Shown: positions 1 through 8,697 of the stretch, in pieces
Layout of the letters: every line of letters starts with the position of its first letter
Numbering within the stretch: the first letter of the stretch is position 1
Assembly: GCA_016793465.1 (NCBI GenBank)
Contig: JAEUJW010000023.1
Location: forward strand, 83,201-147,200
Source: Myxococcales bacterium
Lineage (GTDB): Bacteria > Myxococcota > Polyangia > Nannocystales > Nannocystaceae
DNA: 64,000 nucleotides
Direction: 5' to 3'
Program-made: the position numbers and the translations under genes
The notes under the pieces: generated by a model
What the model saw: the letters and a program-made list of their open reading frames with translations, nothing else
Databases searched by the model: none
What the model was told of the DNA's origin: nothing

Positions 1-894
1 ACGCCGACGATCACCCGCTGGAAGAGCCTCTACAACGTGGTCTCCGACATCGTCATGAACAACGAGACCAAGATGAACCTCGGCGCGGTGCTGTTCCCGT
101 CGAAGTCCGCGGTCTCGATGTACAACGCCGGCGCCTGCCCGGTGAACGCCAACCCCGAGGTGCCCGTCCAGCCGATGAACGCCGCGGACATCCTCGCCGC
201 GATCCCGGGCGCCAACGACACCATGCTGAAGGGCGGCACGCCGTCGGCCGCCGGCATGACGACCGCGCTCAACCACCTGAAGATGCTCGACCCCATGGTC
301 CCGCGCGCCGTGCTCCTCATCACCGACGGCGCCGCCAACTGCCGCTCCGACGCCGCGACCGAGCAGCAGCGCTTCGAGACCTACGACCAGAGCCTGCACA
401 CCATCGTCGGCGACGCGTTCACCGTCGACATGATCCCGACCTACGTCATCGGCATCGCCATCAGCAACGCGGTCACCGCCGGCAACGCCGACGGCACCCC
501 CGCCAACGCGCAGGACGGCAACCCCAACGCCATCAACCCCTACGAGAAGCTCAACGAGCTGGCCATGCTCGGCGGCAAGCCGAAGAACGACCCCAACGAG
601 AAGTTCTACCAGACCGTCAACCAGCTCGAGCTGCAGGCCGCCCTCGACGCGATCATCGGCGACGCCCTCAGCTGCAAGATCCCGCTCGAAAGCGAGCCGG
701 CGTTCCCCGACGACACCGAGGTCCTCGTCGGCGGCACCAAGGTCCCCCACGTGATGGACTGCGCCAGCGAGAACGGCTGGGTCTTCACCAACCCGATGGG
801 CCCCTACAACGAGATCGAACTGTGCGGCACGGCCTGCCTCGACCTCAAGGCCGCGGGCGAGGCCGACGTCAACTTCTACTGCAGCGCCGGCTGA
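1..894 (+). CDS. von Willebrand A domain lipoprotein, C-terminal part (5' end outside window)
   Basis: The open frame runs in from the left edge, so the N-terminus, including any signal peptide and the DxSxS MIDAS motif, is not visible. What remains is the second half of a VWA domain with GGTPSAAGMTTAL and LLITDGAANC, which carry the later metal-site Thr and Asp positions. A Cys-containing C-terminal tail follows (CASENGWVF, ELCGTAC, FYCSAG). The protein is closely similar along its length to the next gene, so the two are a tandem duplication. VWA domains usually mediate metal-dependent protein binding; a surface adhesion or binding role is inferred from the paralogue's lipoprotein signal. 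A strong terminator follows at 929-974. Confidence 0.85.
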   Translation, partial: TPTITRWKSLYNVVSDIVMNNETKMNLGAVLFPSKSAVSMYNAGACPVNANPEVPVQPMNAADILAAIPGANDTMLKGGTPSAAGMTTALNHLKMLDPMVPRAVLLITDGAANCRSDAATEQQRFETYDQSLHTIVGDAFTVDMIPTYVIGIAISNAVTAGNADGTPANAQDGNPNAINPYEKLNELAMLGGKPKNDPNEKFYQTVNQLELQAALDAIIGDALSCKIPLESEPAFPDDTEVLVGGTKVPHVMDCASENGWVFTNPMGPYNEIELCGTACLDLKAAGEADVNFYCSAG

Positions 895-928
895 GCCGAC
901 GCCGCCTCCCGGGCGCAGCGCCCGGCGC

Positions 929-974
929 ACATCCGCGGCCCCTCCACGAGGAGGGCCGCGGATGTCTGTTTTTG
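929..974 (+). terminator. Rho-independent terminator after the first VWA gene
   Basis: A 16-bp stem (ACATCCGCGG...CCGCGGATGT, one bulged C) with an ACGA loop is followed by CTGTTTTT. It lies 34 bp after the stop codon and is one of the clearest intrinsic terminators in the window. It implies that the second VWA copy has its own promoter in the remaining ~108 bp. Confidence 0.85.
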
Positions 975-1082
975 CCTGCCCCGGCGGCGCCGCCGCATCG
1001 GCCGTCGGCCGATGCGAGGGGGTGACGCTGGCCCGCGACTACGCTAAGGTGACCCATGGGTGTGACATTTCGGGGGTGTTCG

Positions 1083-2579
1083 ATGCGACTCACGGCTTAT
1101 TCGTTGGTGCTCTCTTCTCTGGTGCTGCAGGCGGCTTGTGGTGACGACGGCACGGGCGACACGTCGCAGACGACGCAGCCGACCACCGTCACGATGACGA
1201 CCATGACGATGACGAATCCGCCGCCGGACACCGATTCGGGGACCGATTCGGCCTCGCAGACCGAGCCGACCAGCGCCGGTTCGGTGAGCAACAGCAACAC
1301 CGACACGGGCAACCCGACCTCGGAGACCGAGCCGACCGGCAGCACCACCAACGCGCTGACCTCGACCGACCCGACGCTGACCACCGGCCCCTCGAGCGAC
1401 CCGAGCGGCGACCCCAGCAGCGACCCGAGCACCGACCCGAGCGGCAGCAGCAGCACCAGCACCGACCCGAGCGGCAGCAGCAGCACGGGCGGCGACTCCA
1501 GCACCGGCGAGTCGACCGGCAGCAGCTCGACCACCAGCGACGACACGACCGGCGCCGCCGAGACCGAGAGCATCCCCTGCGCCACCATGAACGCGACGCT
1601 CACGCCGATCGTGCCGAACATCATGATCGTGCTCGACAAGTCGGGCTCGATGCTGACCAAGTGGGACCACGACGCCAACCCCGGCACCGCGACGATCACC
1701 CGCTGGGCCAGCCTCCACGCGACCGTCACCTCGGTGCTCAACGACTTCGCCGCCACCATCAAGTTCGGCATGAACCTGTTCCCGTCGAAGACGGCGACCA
1801 GCCTCTACGACATCTCCGCCTGCCCGGTGCAGGCCAACGTCGAGGTCAAGGTCAAGGCCAACAACGCCGCGGCGATCCTCGCCGCCATGCCGGCCGCCGA
1901 CAACATGACGATCAAGGGCGGCACCCCGGCCGCGGCCGGCATGACCTCCGCGCTCACCCACCTGAAGACCCTCGACCCGGCCGTCCCGCGCGCCGTCCTC
2001 TTCATCACCGACGGCGCCGCCAACTGCCGCTCCGACGCGCAGACCGAGGCCCAGCGCTTCGAGACCTACGACCAGAGCCTGCACACCATCGTCGGCAACG
2101 CCTTCACCGTCGACATGATCCCGACCTACGTCGTCGGCATCGACATCATCAACCAGGTCAGCGCCGGCAACGCCGACGGCACCCCGGCCAACGCGCAGGA
2201 CGGCAACCCCAACGCCATCAACCCGTTCGTCAAGCTCAACGAGGTGGCGATGCTCGGCGGCAAGCCGAAGAACGACCCCAACGAGAAGTTCTACCAGGCC
2301 AACAACCAGATCGAGCTGAGCGCTGCGCTCGACGCCATCATTCAGGACGCCATCTCCTGCGTCATCCCCCTCGCCGAGGAGCCCGCCAAGCCCGAGTTCA
2401 CCGAGGTGGAGATCATGGGCATGTCGATCCCCCACGTGAACAACTGCGACAACGAGAACGGCTGGGTGTTCGTCAACCCGAACGGCCCGTACGACGCCAT
2501 CGAGCTGTGCGGCACGGCCTGCAACCAGCTGAAGCAGGTCGGCAAGGCCGACGTCAACTACTTCTGCATGCCGGGCTGA
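1083..2579 (+). CDS. von Willebrand A domain lipoprotein with Thr/Ser/Asp-rich linker
   Basis: The protein is 498 aa. I chose the ATG at 1083 rather than 1056 because it gives a clean lipoprotein signal, MRLTAYSLVLSSLVLQAACG, with lipobox LQAAC. Residues ~20-165 are a low-complexity Thr/Ser/Asp/Pro linker with imperfect DPSGSSST repeats. The VWA domain follows, with MIDAS motif DKSGS, then TPAAAGMTSAL and LFITDGAANC, so all three metal-site elements are present. Paired cysteines in the C-terminal tail suggest disulfides. It probably projects from the outer membrane on its linker and binds a partner through the VWA domain. It is a tandem paralogue of the preceding gene. Partner and role are unknown. 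Confidence 0.9.
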   Translation: MRLTAYSLVLSSLVLQAACGDDGTGDTSQTTQPTTVTMTTMTMTNPPPDTDSGTDSASQTEPTSAGSVSNSNTDTGNPTSETEPTGSTTNALTSTDPTLTTGPSSDPSGDPSSDPSTDPSGSSSTSTDPSGSSSTGGDSSTGESTGSSSTTSDDTTGAAETESIPCATMNATLTPIVPNIMIVLDKSGSMLTKWDHDANPGTATITRWASLHATVTSVLNDFAATIKFGMNLFPSKTATSLYDISACPVQANVEVKVKANNAAAILAAMPAADNMTIKGGTPAAAGMTSALTHLKTLDPAVPRAVLFITDGAANCRSDAQTEAQRFETYDQSLHTIVGNAFTVDMIPTYVVGIDIINQVSAGNADGTPANAQDGNPNAINPFVKLNEVAMLGGKPKNDPNEKFYQANNQIELSAALDAIIQDAISCVIPLAEEPAKPEFTEVEIMGMSIPHVNNCDNENGWVFVNPNGPYDAIELCGTACNQLKQVGKADVNYFCMPG

Positions 2580-2601
2580 GGACGCCGGCGGACCTCGCCG
2601 A

Positions 2602-2652
2602 CCGTCCGCACGCGGACGGGTGCGCTGGGCGCCGCGGCCACCGCCGCGGCGC
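2602..2652 (+). terminator. Two GC-rich hairpins after the second VWA gene
   Basis: CCGTCCG-CACG-CGGACGG (2602-2619) and a perfect 10-bp stem GCGCCGCGGC-CACC-GCCGCGGCGC (2629-2652) lie 23-73 bp after the stop. There is no proper T-run (only GCGTTTAA), so termination by a non-canonical or rho-assisted mechanism is possible but not shown. Confidence 0.4.
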
Positions 2653-2833
2653 TCCGCGTTTAACGCGCACAAGCGCACCCACTGTCACATCGCCATCCGA
2701 CGACGCCGTAGCTGGCAGTTCAAGTGGGTGATGCTGGCAGACCGCAGGTGCGGGGCCAGTGCAGGTCACACCGCCACGCCGTCGCACTCGGCGCCAGTTG
2801 CCGGCGGTCGAGCGTTGTGCCTACCATGACCCA

Positions 2834-5023
2834 ATGCGGTACATCAGCGTTGGGCTTCTGGTTGCGTCGGCGGTCTCTCCTCTCCTCTCGGCGTGCTCCG
2901 ACGACGGCTCCGGCGACACGACCATGCCGACGGCCACGGCGCCCACGTCGCTCACGTCGCAGCCCTCCGGCCCGATGACCAACGTCACCCAGCCGACCGA
3001 CGAGAACCCCGAGACCAGCAACGAGTCCGGCGGCAGCAACTCGATCGGCACCGAGTCGAACTCGAACTCGAACTCCGACACCGACACGGCGCCGACCGAC
3101 CCGACCACCCAGACCACGCAGACCGACACCAGCAACATCAGCTCGGACCCGTCGACCAGCTCGACCGACCCGTCCGGCACCGACACCACCGCGACCACCG
3201 ACCCGTCCGGCACCGACACCACCGACACCGACACCGGCTCGACCACCGAGCCCCCGCCCCCGCCGTGCGTCGAGGCCGACTGCGTTAACATGGGCGAGTA
3301 CTGCAGCGCCGACACCGGCAAGTGCGAGCCCGGCTGCAACGACGACTCCGACTGCGGCGGCATGACCTTCTGCGACACCCAGGAGCACACCTGCAAGGGC
3401 TGTGTGATCGACGGCAACTGCCCGCTCGGCACGGTCTGCGAGGCCGGCACCTGCGTGCCCGGCTGCAACGACATGCAGCAGTGCCAGCCCGGCACCGCCT
3501 GCTGCAGCGGCGACTGCTACGACCTCCTGACCGACCCGCTGCACTGCGGCGGCTGCGACCCCTGCCCGGTGCCCGACAACGCCGCGGCGACCTGCACCGA
3601 CGGCATGTGCGGCATGGGCGCGTGCGAGGCCGGGTTCTACGACTGCGACAAGATGGCGGCCAACGGCTGCGAGAGCTCGGACACCTGCGAGTGCGAGCCC
3701 AACATGGCGATCCCCTGCTACACCGGCCCCGACGGCACCGCGGGCAAGGGCATCTGCAAGATGGGCACGCAGACCTGCAACGCCCAGGGCACCGGCTACG
3801 GCGCGTGCGTCGGCGAGGTCACGCCGATGTCCGACGACACCTGCTCCAACGCCCTCGACGACGACTGCAACGGCGTCGTCGACGACAACCCCGACACCGA
3901 CCAGGACGGCTACACCAAGTGCGGCGGCGACTGCTGCGACTCGGTCGGCCCGGTCTGCCAGCAGCCGAAGCTGGTCAACCCCGGCGCGTTCGAGGTCGGC
4001 GGCAACAACGTCGACGACGACTGCGACGGCGTCAAGGACAACCCGGTCGCGGCCTGCGACGCCGGCCTGGCCAGCAACTCGAACACGCCGACCGACTACG
4101 CCAAGGCGATCGACCTGTGCCAGACCACCACCGAGAACGCGCAGGGTCCGATGAAGAAGTGGGGCGTCATCTCCGCCACCCTGACGCGCGCCGACGGCGT
4201 CGGGGCGATCAACGGCAACGCCAAGTCGATCCGCAACGGCTTCGGCACCGGCGGCATCGTGCCGCAGCAGAACAACAACATGGCGATCCTCTCGACCGGC
4301 AACGCGGCCGACCAGAACGACGCCAACCCCGGCTACTTCGACTTCCAGACCGGCAACGACAACGGGGCCAACAGCGCCGCGCCCGCCGACTGGCTGGCGG
4401 CCAACGGCAACGCCTTCCCCAACGCGCCCGGCTGCCCGGGCCCCGGGGTCAACACGGCGTTCAACAGCGCGATGCTGAAGATCCGCATCCGCGTGCCGAC
4501 CAACGCGCTGTCGTTCAACGTGCAGATGCACTTCATGTCGGCCGAGTGGCCCGAGTACGTGTGCACCAGCTTCAACGACCTGTTCGTGACTCTGGTCGAC
4601 GCCCCCGGCTCGATGGGCAACCCCGCCGACAAGAACATCGCCATCTACACCACGCCGCAGCTCCAGAAGTACCCGGTCGGCGTGAACATCGCCAAGGCCG
4701 CCGTCGGCCTGTTCACCGAGTGCCAGAACGGCCCGGTCGGCTGCATCGGCACCCAGTTCAACTACAACAACTGCAGCGCCGGCGTCGGCCCGCTCGCGGG
4801 CACCGGCTTCCAGGTCACCAACGACGCCGGCTGCGGCGGCAACAACACCACCGGCGGCGGCACCGGCTGGCTGAAGATGGCGGGCAACGTCGGCCCCGGC
4901 CAGGTCATGGAGATCCGGTTCGCCATCTGGGACACCGGCGACGGCGTGTGGGACTCGCTGGTCATGCTCGACGACTGGGTGTGGTCGGTCCAGGCCTCGC
5001 AGCCCGGCGTCATGCCGAACTGA
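2834..5023 (+). CDS. Cys-rich lipoprotein with MopE-like motif and choice-of-anchor L-type domain
   Basis: The protein is 729 aa. The ATG at 2834 gives the signal MRYISVGLLVASAVSPLLSAC with lipobox LSAC. Residues ~22-145 are a Thr/Ser/Asp linker. Residues ~145-310 are Cys-rich with EGF/stalk-like spacing. An acidic repeat of the MopE type follows (DDDCNGVVDDNPDTDQDGY and VDDDCDGVKDN), which in MopE-like proteins is associated with metal binding. The C-terminal ~330 residues (NNNMAILSTGNA, RIRVPTNALSFNVQM, GGGTGWLKM, WDTGDGVWDSLVMLDDW) resemble choice-of-anchor L domains of secreted proteins. It is paralogous to the next gene. Location on the outer surface is inferred; function is unknown. Confidence 0.88.
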   Translation: MRYISVGLLVASAVSPLLSACSDDGSGDTTMPTATAPTSLTSQPSGPMTNVTQPTDENPETSNESGGSNSIGTESNSNSNSDTDTAPTDPTTQTTQTDTSNISSDPSTSSTDPSGTDTTATTDPSGTDTTDTDTGSTTEPPPPPCVEADCVNMGEYCSADTGKCEPGCNDDSDCGGMTFCDTQEHTCKGCVIDGNCPLGTVCEAGTCVPGCNDMQQCQPGTACCSGDCYDLLTDPLHCGGCDPCPVPDNAAATCTDGMCGMGACEAGFYDCDKMAANGCESSDTCECEPNMAIPCYTGPDGTAGKGICKMGTQTCNAQGTGYGACVGEVTPMSDDTCSNALDDDCNGVVDDNPDTDQDGYTKCGGDCCDSVGPVCQQPKLVNPGAFEVGGNNVDDDCDGVKDNPVAACDAGLASNSNTPTDYAKAIDLCQTTTENAQGPMKKWGVISATLTRADGVGAINGNAKSIRNGFGTGGIVPQQNNNMAILSTGNAADQNDANPGYFDFQTGNDNGANSAAPADWLAANGNAFPNAPGCPGPGVNTAFNSAMLKIRIRVPTNALSFNVQMHFMSAEWPEYVCTSFNDLFVTLVDAPGSMGNPADKNIAIYTTPQLQKYPVGVNIAKAAVGLFTECQNGPVGCIGTQFNYNNCSAGVGPLAGTGFQVTNDAGCGGNNTTGGGTGWLKMAGNVGPGQVMEIRFAIWDTGDGVWDSLVMLDDWVWSVQASQPGVMPN

Positions 5024-5397
5024 CCGAGGCAGGCCCTCCGGGCCCGCGGGTCCTCGCTCGCCTCGCGGCTCGCTCTGGACCGTGGCTGGCCCTCCGGGCC
5101 TGCGGGTCCTCGCTCGCCTCGGCTCGCTCTGGACCGTGACCCCGAGGGCCCACGAATCCTGGCTCGGGACGCCCGACGCACCGATGGGGTACCGGGTGTT
5201 CGGCGTTCTTCCCCGCGGAGCGCCGAGGATCGCTCGCGTGGGCCGCTCGGGCGGGAATTCGGGACTGTGCGATCGCGCGCACTCGGTCCTCGGACCCCCG
5301 GTTGGGGCGCCGTGGGCCGAAGTTTGCGCCTGGAGTCGCGGCGTGGCCGGCAAAAACCGGCTGGCACTTCCCGCGCATCGTTGCGTACGCTCGGATC
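5024..5397. other. 374-bp intergenic region
   Basis: This separates the two paralogous anchor-L lipoprotein genes. Its first third is a tandem repeat (separate entry). The rest is GC-rich with no convincing open frame, RNA gene or T-tailed hairpin. It presumably carries the promoter of the downstream gene, but I see no clear -35/-10 pair. Confidence 0.6.
5032..5138. repeat. Tandem duplication of a ~51-53 bp GC-rich unit
   Basis: Two copies, 5032-5084 (53 bp) and 5088-5138 (51 bp), have a 56-bp period. Both begin GGCCCTCCGGGCC and end CTCGCTCTGGACCGTG, with only a substitution and a 2-bp indel between them. They start 8 bp after the stop of the first anchor-L gene. No coding function is apparent. 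Confidence 0.85.
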
Positions 5398-7257
5398 ATG
5401 CGGCGTACGATCCTTGGCTTTGCAACCCTCGTGACCCTCCCCGGCTGCGCCGACGACGGCGCGGGAAACGACACCCAGACCTCGCAGACGACCCAGACCT
5501 CGCAGACCTCGCTCACGAGCGTCACCAACCAGACGTCGATCACGAGCGTGTCCGACAGTGACCCGACGGACGGCGCGCCGACGACCACGGGCGAGCCGAC
5601 CACCGCGGGCACCAGCGAGCCCGGGTGCAGCGAGGACTCGGAGTGCGGCGCCGGCAACGTGTGTGTCGACGGCGCGTGCGTGCCCGGGTGCTCGGACGTG
5701 CAGCCGTGCGAGGGCGGGCTCGCCTGCTGCGACGGCGCCTGCGTCGACCTGCTCGCCGACCCGCTGCACTGCGGGACCTGCGACGCCTGCCCGGGCTACG
5801 ACAACGCCGCGGCGGTGTGCGCCGAGGGCGAGTGCTCGATGGGCGCGTGCGCGGCCGGGTTCGTCGACTGCAACCAGAACCCGGTCGACGGCTGCGAGGC
5901 CGCGGGCGCGTGCAGCTGCACGCCCGGCGAGGTGGTCGCCTGCTATACCGGCGACCCCGGCACCCAGGACGTCGGCCCGTGCAAGGGCGGCACGCAGACC
6001 TGCAACCCCGAGGGCGACGGCTTCGGCCCGTGCGAGGGCGAGGTCATCCCGGCCGACGAGGTCTGCGCCAACACCGTCGACGACGACTGCAACGGCACCG
6101 TCGACGACGACCCCGACGAGGACGGCGACGGCTTCACCCGCTGCGGCGGCGACTGCTGCGACGCGGCCGGGCCCGAGTGCTCGACGCCCGAGCTCGTCAA
6201 CCCCGGCGCGTTCGAGGTGCCCGACAACACCGTCGACGACGACTGCGACACGATGGTCGACAACCCGCTGCCGCCGTGCGACGGCGGCCTGAAGAGCAAC
6301 TCGAGCGACCCCATCGAGTACGCCAAGGCCATCGACCTGTGCAAGACGACCACCGAGGACGGCACCACCTGGGGCGTGATCAGCGGGACGTTCTCCCGCT
6401 CCAACGGCCAGGGCGACCCGTTCATCAACGCCAAGTCGATCCGCACCGGCTTCGGCGCGAACATCACCCCGCAGGCCAACATGAGCCTGGCGGTGCTGTC
6501 GACCGGCAACGCCGCCGATCAGAGCGACACCAACCCGGCCTACGCCGCGTTCCAGGGCGGCGTCGACCTGCCGAGCGACGCCCCGGTGCCCGCCGACTGG
6601 CTGGCGGCCAACAACAACAACCTGCCCAACGTCGCCGGCTGCCCCGAGCCGCAGGGCGGCGCGACCGGCCACGACACCATCCAGCTGAAGCTGCGCGTGC
6701 GCGTGCCCTCGAACGCGCTGTCGTTTAGCACGAGCGTGTACTTCTTCTCGTCGGAGTACCCCGAGTGGGTGTGCAGCGCCTTCAACGACTTCTTCATCAC
6801 CCTGGTCGACTCGACCGGCGCGATGAACCCGGCCGACAAGAACATCGCCATCTACAAGAACCCGCAGGAGCAGCTGTTCCCGCTCGGCGTCAACATCCTC
6901 AAGGCGGCCGCCGGCCTGTTCGTCGAGTGCAAGAACGGCCCGGTCGGCTGCGGCGGCGGGGCCGTGCCCGGCAACTACGCCGGCTGCACCGGCATCCAGG
7001 GCCTGGTCGGCACCGGCTTCGACCTGCTCAACCCGGCGCCGCAGTTCCCCAACGACCCGGGCTGGTGCGCCGGCGCCGACCAGGTCGGCGGCGGCACCGG
7101 CTGGCTGAAGATGTCGGGCAACGTCACGCCCGGCGAGGTCATGGAGCTGCGGTTCGTGCTGTGGGACACCGGCGACGGCTACTACGACTCGGTGGTGCTG
7201 CTCGACGACTTCGAGTGGTCGGTGCAGGCGTCCGAGCCGGGCATCGAGCCGGGCTGA
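5398..7257 (+). CDS. Cys-rich lipoprotein with MopE-like motif and choice-of-anchor L-type domain (paralogue)
   Basis: The protein is 619 aa. The ATG at 5398 gives MRRTILGFATLVTLPGCADD with lipobox LPGC, which is preferred to the upstream in-frame codon at 5302. The linker is shorter than in the preceding paralogue (repeated TQTSQTT-type units). A Cys-rich stretch follows (CSEDSECGAGN, CDGACVDLLADPLHCG), then acidic motifs DDDCNGTVDDDPDEDGDG and VDDDCDTMVDN, then the anchor-L-type domain (NMSLAVLSTGNA, FSTSVYFFSSEYPEWVC, GGGTGWLKM, WDTGDGYYDSVVLLDDF). Domain order and many motifs match the upstream gene, so it is a tandem duplicate. Its stop is only 1 bp from the convergent gene's stop. Confidence 0.88.
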   Translation: MRRTILGFATLVTLPGCADDGAGNDTQTSQTTQTSQTSLTSVTNQTSITSVSDSDPTDGAPTTTGEPTTAGTSEPGCSEDSECGAGNVCVDGACVPGCSDVQPCEGGLACCDGACVDLLADPLHCGTCDACPGYDNAAAVCAEGECSMGACAAGFVDCNQNPVDGCEAAGACSCTPGEVVACYTGDPGTQDVGPCKGGTQTCNPEGDGFGPCEGEVIPADEVCANTVDDDCNGTVDDDPDEDGDGFTRCGGDCCDAAGPECSTPELVNPGAFEVPDNTVDDDCDTMVDNPLPPCDGGLKSNSSDPIEYAKAIDLCKTTTEDGTTWGVISGTFSRSNGQGDPFINAKSIRTGFGANITPQANMSLAVLSTGNAADQSDTNPAYAAFQGGVDLPSDAPVPADWLAANNNNLPNVAGCPEPQGGATGHDTIQLKLRVRVPSNALSFSTSVYFFSSEYPEWVCSAFNDFFITLVDSTGAMNPADKNIAIYKNPQEQLFPLGVNILKAAAGLFVECKNGPVGCGGGAVPGNYAGCTGIQGLVGTGFDLLNPAPQFPNDPGWCAGADQVGGGTGWLKMSGNVTPGEVMELRFVLWDTGDGYYDSVVLLDDFEWSVQASEPGIEPG

Positions 7258-7258
7258 G

Positions 7259-7726
7259 TCAGCCGGCGGCCAGCCGCTGCGCGCGGGCGATGCGGGCGTA
7301 GAGGCGGCCGGCGCCCTTCCAGTAGACCGGGCACAGGTCGTGGAGGGCGCCGTCCTTCATCTCGACGACGAACGTCTCGTGACCAGCGGGCGGGCGCTGC
7401 TCGACGTGGATGGCGACGATCTCGCGGACCGGCAGGCGCACGCGCTGGCCGCGGGCGCGGATCGTCAGCGTGCGGCCGAACAGGTAGGGCGTGCGCGGCA
7501 GCAGGACGCGCAGGAAGTTGTCGAGCCACATGAAGGCCCAGGCGGTCGCGCCGGCCAGCAGCAGGCGCACGATCCAGCCGCGCCCGCCGACCAGCGCGAT
7601 CCACTCGGCCGGCAGGCGCGCGAGCAGGATGATGAGCACGATGACGACCGCCGCGATCGTGACGATCACGTCGGTCAGCCAGCTCGACCAGTCGTCGGCG
7701 CGCGCGGTGCGGAGGCGGATGAACAT
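7259..7726 (-). CDS. Small two-TM membrane protein, unknown function
   Basis: The protein is 155 aa and starts with ATG at 7726. A polar N-terminus is followed by a first hydrophobic segment at ~19-41 (VIVTIAAVVIVLIILLARL) and a second at ~52-68 (IVRLLLAGATAWAFMW). The cytoplasm-like C-terminal domain of ~85 residues is beta-rich and Arg-rich (RTLTIRARGQRVRLPVREI), which is PH-like in appearance only. It lies 12 bp downstream of the PPC-like lipoprotein gene and is probably in the same transcript. No family recognised. Confidence 0.7.
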   Translation of the reverse strand: MFIRLRTARADDWSSWLTDVIVTIAAVVIVLIILLARLPAEWIALVGGRGWIVRLLLAGATAWAFMWLDNFLRVLLPRTPYLFGRTLTIRARGQRVRLPVREIVAIHVEQRPPAGHETFVVEMKDGALHDLCPVYWKGAGRLYARIARAQRLAAG

Positions 7727-7738
7727 GCCGCCCGTCGC

Positions 7739-8650
7739 CTACTGCGAGTAGACCTCGAGCTTGTACTCGCCGCCGCCGATGTCGTTCTGGTCGACCACGA
7801 CGTAGTAGGTGCCAGGGTCGAGGAAGCGGGGGAGCTCGATGAACGGGCTGCCGACGATGTCGGCCGAGGTGCACTGCAGCTCGGTCACGCCGCCGCAGCC
7901 GGTGCGCAGGCTGATGACCGGGTCGAAGCCCTCGTCGGCCGAGACGCGGAACAGGAAGTTGCCGGGGTAGCCGACGTTGAGCTGGAACATGTTCTCCGAG
8001 CCGGGGCCGCCGCACAGGCCGTCGACCTGGCCCTGGCGCCGACTGCCGAGCTTGTTCGACCACGTGAAGTAGCCGCCGGGCTCCTGCTGGATCTGCGTGG
8101 GGTGGACCGGGCAGGCCGCGATGCCCGGGTCGCCGTAGACGAGCTGCATGGTGTAGCGGCCGTCGGTGTCCTCGGGCGAGTCGACGGTGATCGTGTACGT
8201 GTGGCCGACCTCGGCGAGGAAGTGCCACGGCGTGTCGCCGATGGGGGCGGCGCACACGCTGGGGAACACGTCCTCGCGGCAGCCGTCGCGGGTCACCCGC
8301 AGCGTCGGCGTGAAGTCGGCGTCGGGGAACAGCACGGTGACGTCGACGTTGTAGCTCGGCGTGATGAGGTAGCTGTCCTCGGCGCCGGCGTCGGGGGCCT
8401 CGTCGTCGGTGCGGCCGCACCAGCCGCGCACCGAGCCGGGGCCGAGCAGGCGCCCGCGCACGGTCATGTTGGCGATCGGCAGCACGAACGGCGTGTCGCA
8501 GCTGCCCTCGCGCAGGTCGGCCTCGGTGGGGTCGGTCATGAACCCGCTGTCGCCGAACGTGCCCCCCTCGTCGTCATCGGCCCCCGAACGCAGGCCGCAG
8601 GCGGCGAGCAGGAGGGTCAGGGCCAGCGCGGCTGGGGTCCGTAAGGTCAC
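7739..8650 (-). CDS. Lipoprotein with two PPC-like beta domains
   Basis: The GTG at 8650 gives a 303-aa protein with a typical lipoprotein signal (VTLRTPAALALTLLLAACG, lipobox LAAC). An alternative GTG at 8701 overlaps the recJ stop as GTGA and would add 17 residues, so both starts are plausible. After an acidic linker come two beta-sandwich-like repeats of pre-peptidase C-terminal (PPC) appearance: SYLITPSYNVDVTVLFPDAD...YTITVDSPEDTDGRY and NMFQLNVGYPGNFLFRV...YYVVVDQNDIGGGEYKLEV. Paired cysteines occur between them. It is likely a periplasmic or surface lipoprotein; the ligand is unknown. It follows recJ directly and may be translationally coupled to it. Confidence 0.75.
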   Translation of the reverse strand: MTLRTPAALALTLLLAACGLRSGADDDEGGTFGDSGFMTDPTEADLREGSCDTPFVLPIANMTVRGRLLGPGSVRGWCGRTDDEAPDAGAEDSYLITPSYNVDVTVLFPDADFTPTLRVTRDGCREDVFPSVCAAPIGDTPWHFLAEVGHTYTITVDSPEDTDGRYTMQLVYGDPGIAACPVHPTQIQQEPGGYFTWSNKLGSRRQGQVDGLCGGPGSENMFQLNVGYPGNFLFRVSADEGFDPVISLRTGCGGVTELQCTSADIVGSPFIELPRFLDPGTYYVVVDQNDIGGGEYKLEVYSQ

Positions 8651-8697
8651 CCGCCCAGTGTAGCCTCGTCGGTTTTGCGGCGTCAAAAGGCCGACAA

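Noticed and set aside
1330..1560. Possible CRISPR-like or tandem-repeat array
   Set aside because: The repeats are codon-level Ser/Thr/Asp-Pro stalk repeats in frame in a lipoprotein, with no spacer structure; similar stalks occur at 2900-3250.
1044..2678. 544-codon open frame antisense to the second VWA gene
   Set aside because: Val/Gly/Arg-rich low-complexity translation typical of the antisense of GC-rich genes; the plus-strand frame has a signal peptide, a MIDAS motif and a close paralogue.
2720..5353. 877-codon open frame antisense to the first anchor-L lipoprotein
   Set aside because: Mirrors the codon bias of the opposite strand; no start context or recognisable domain.
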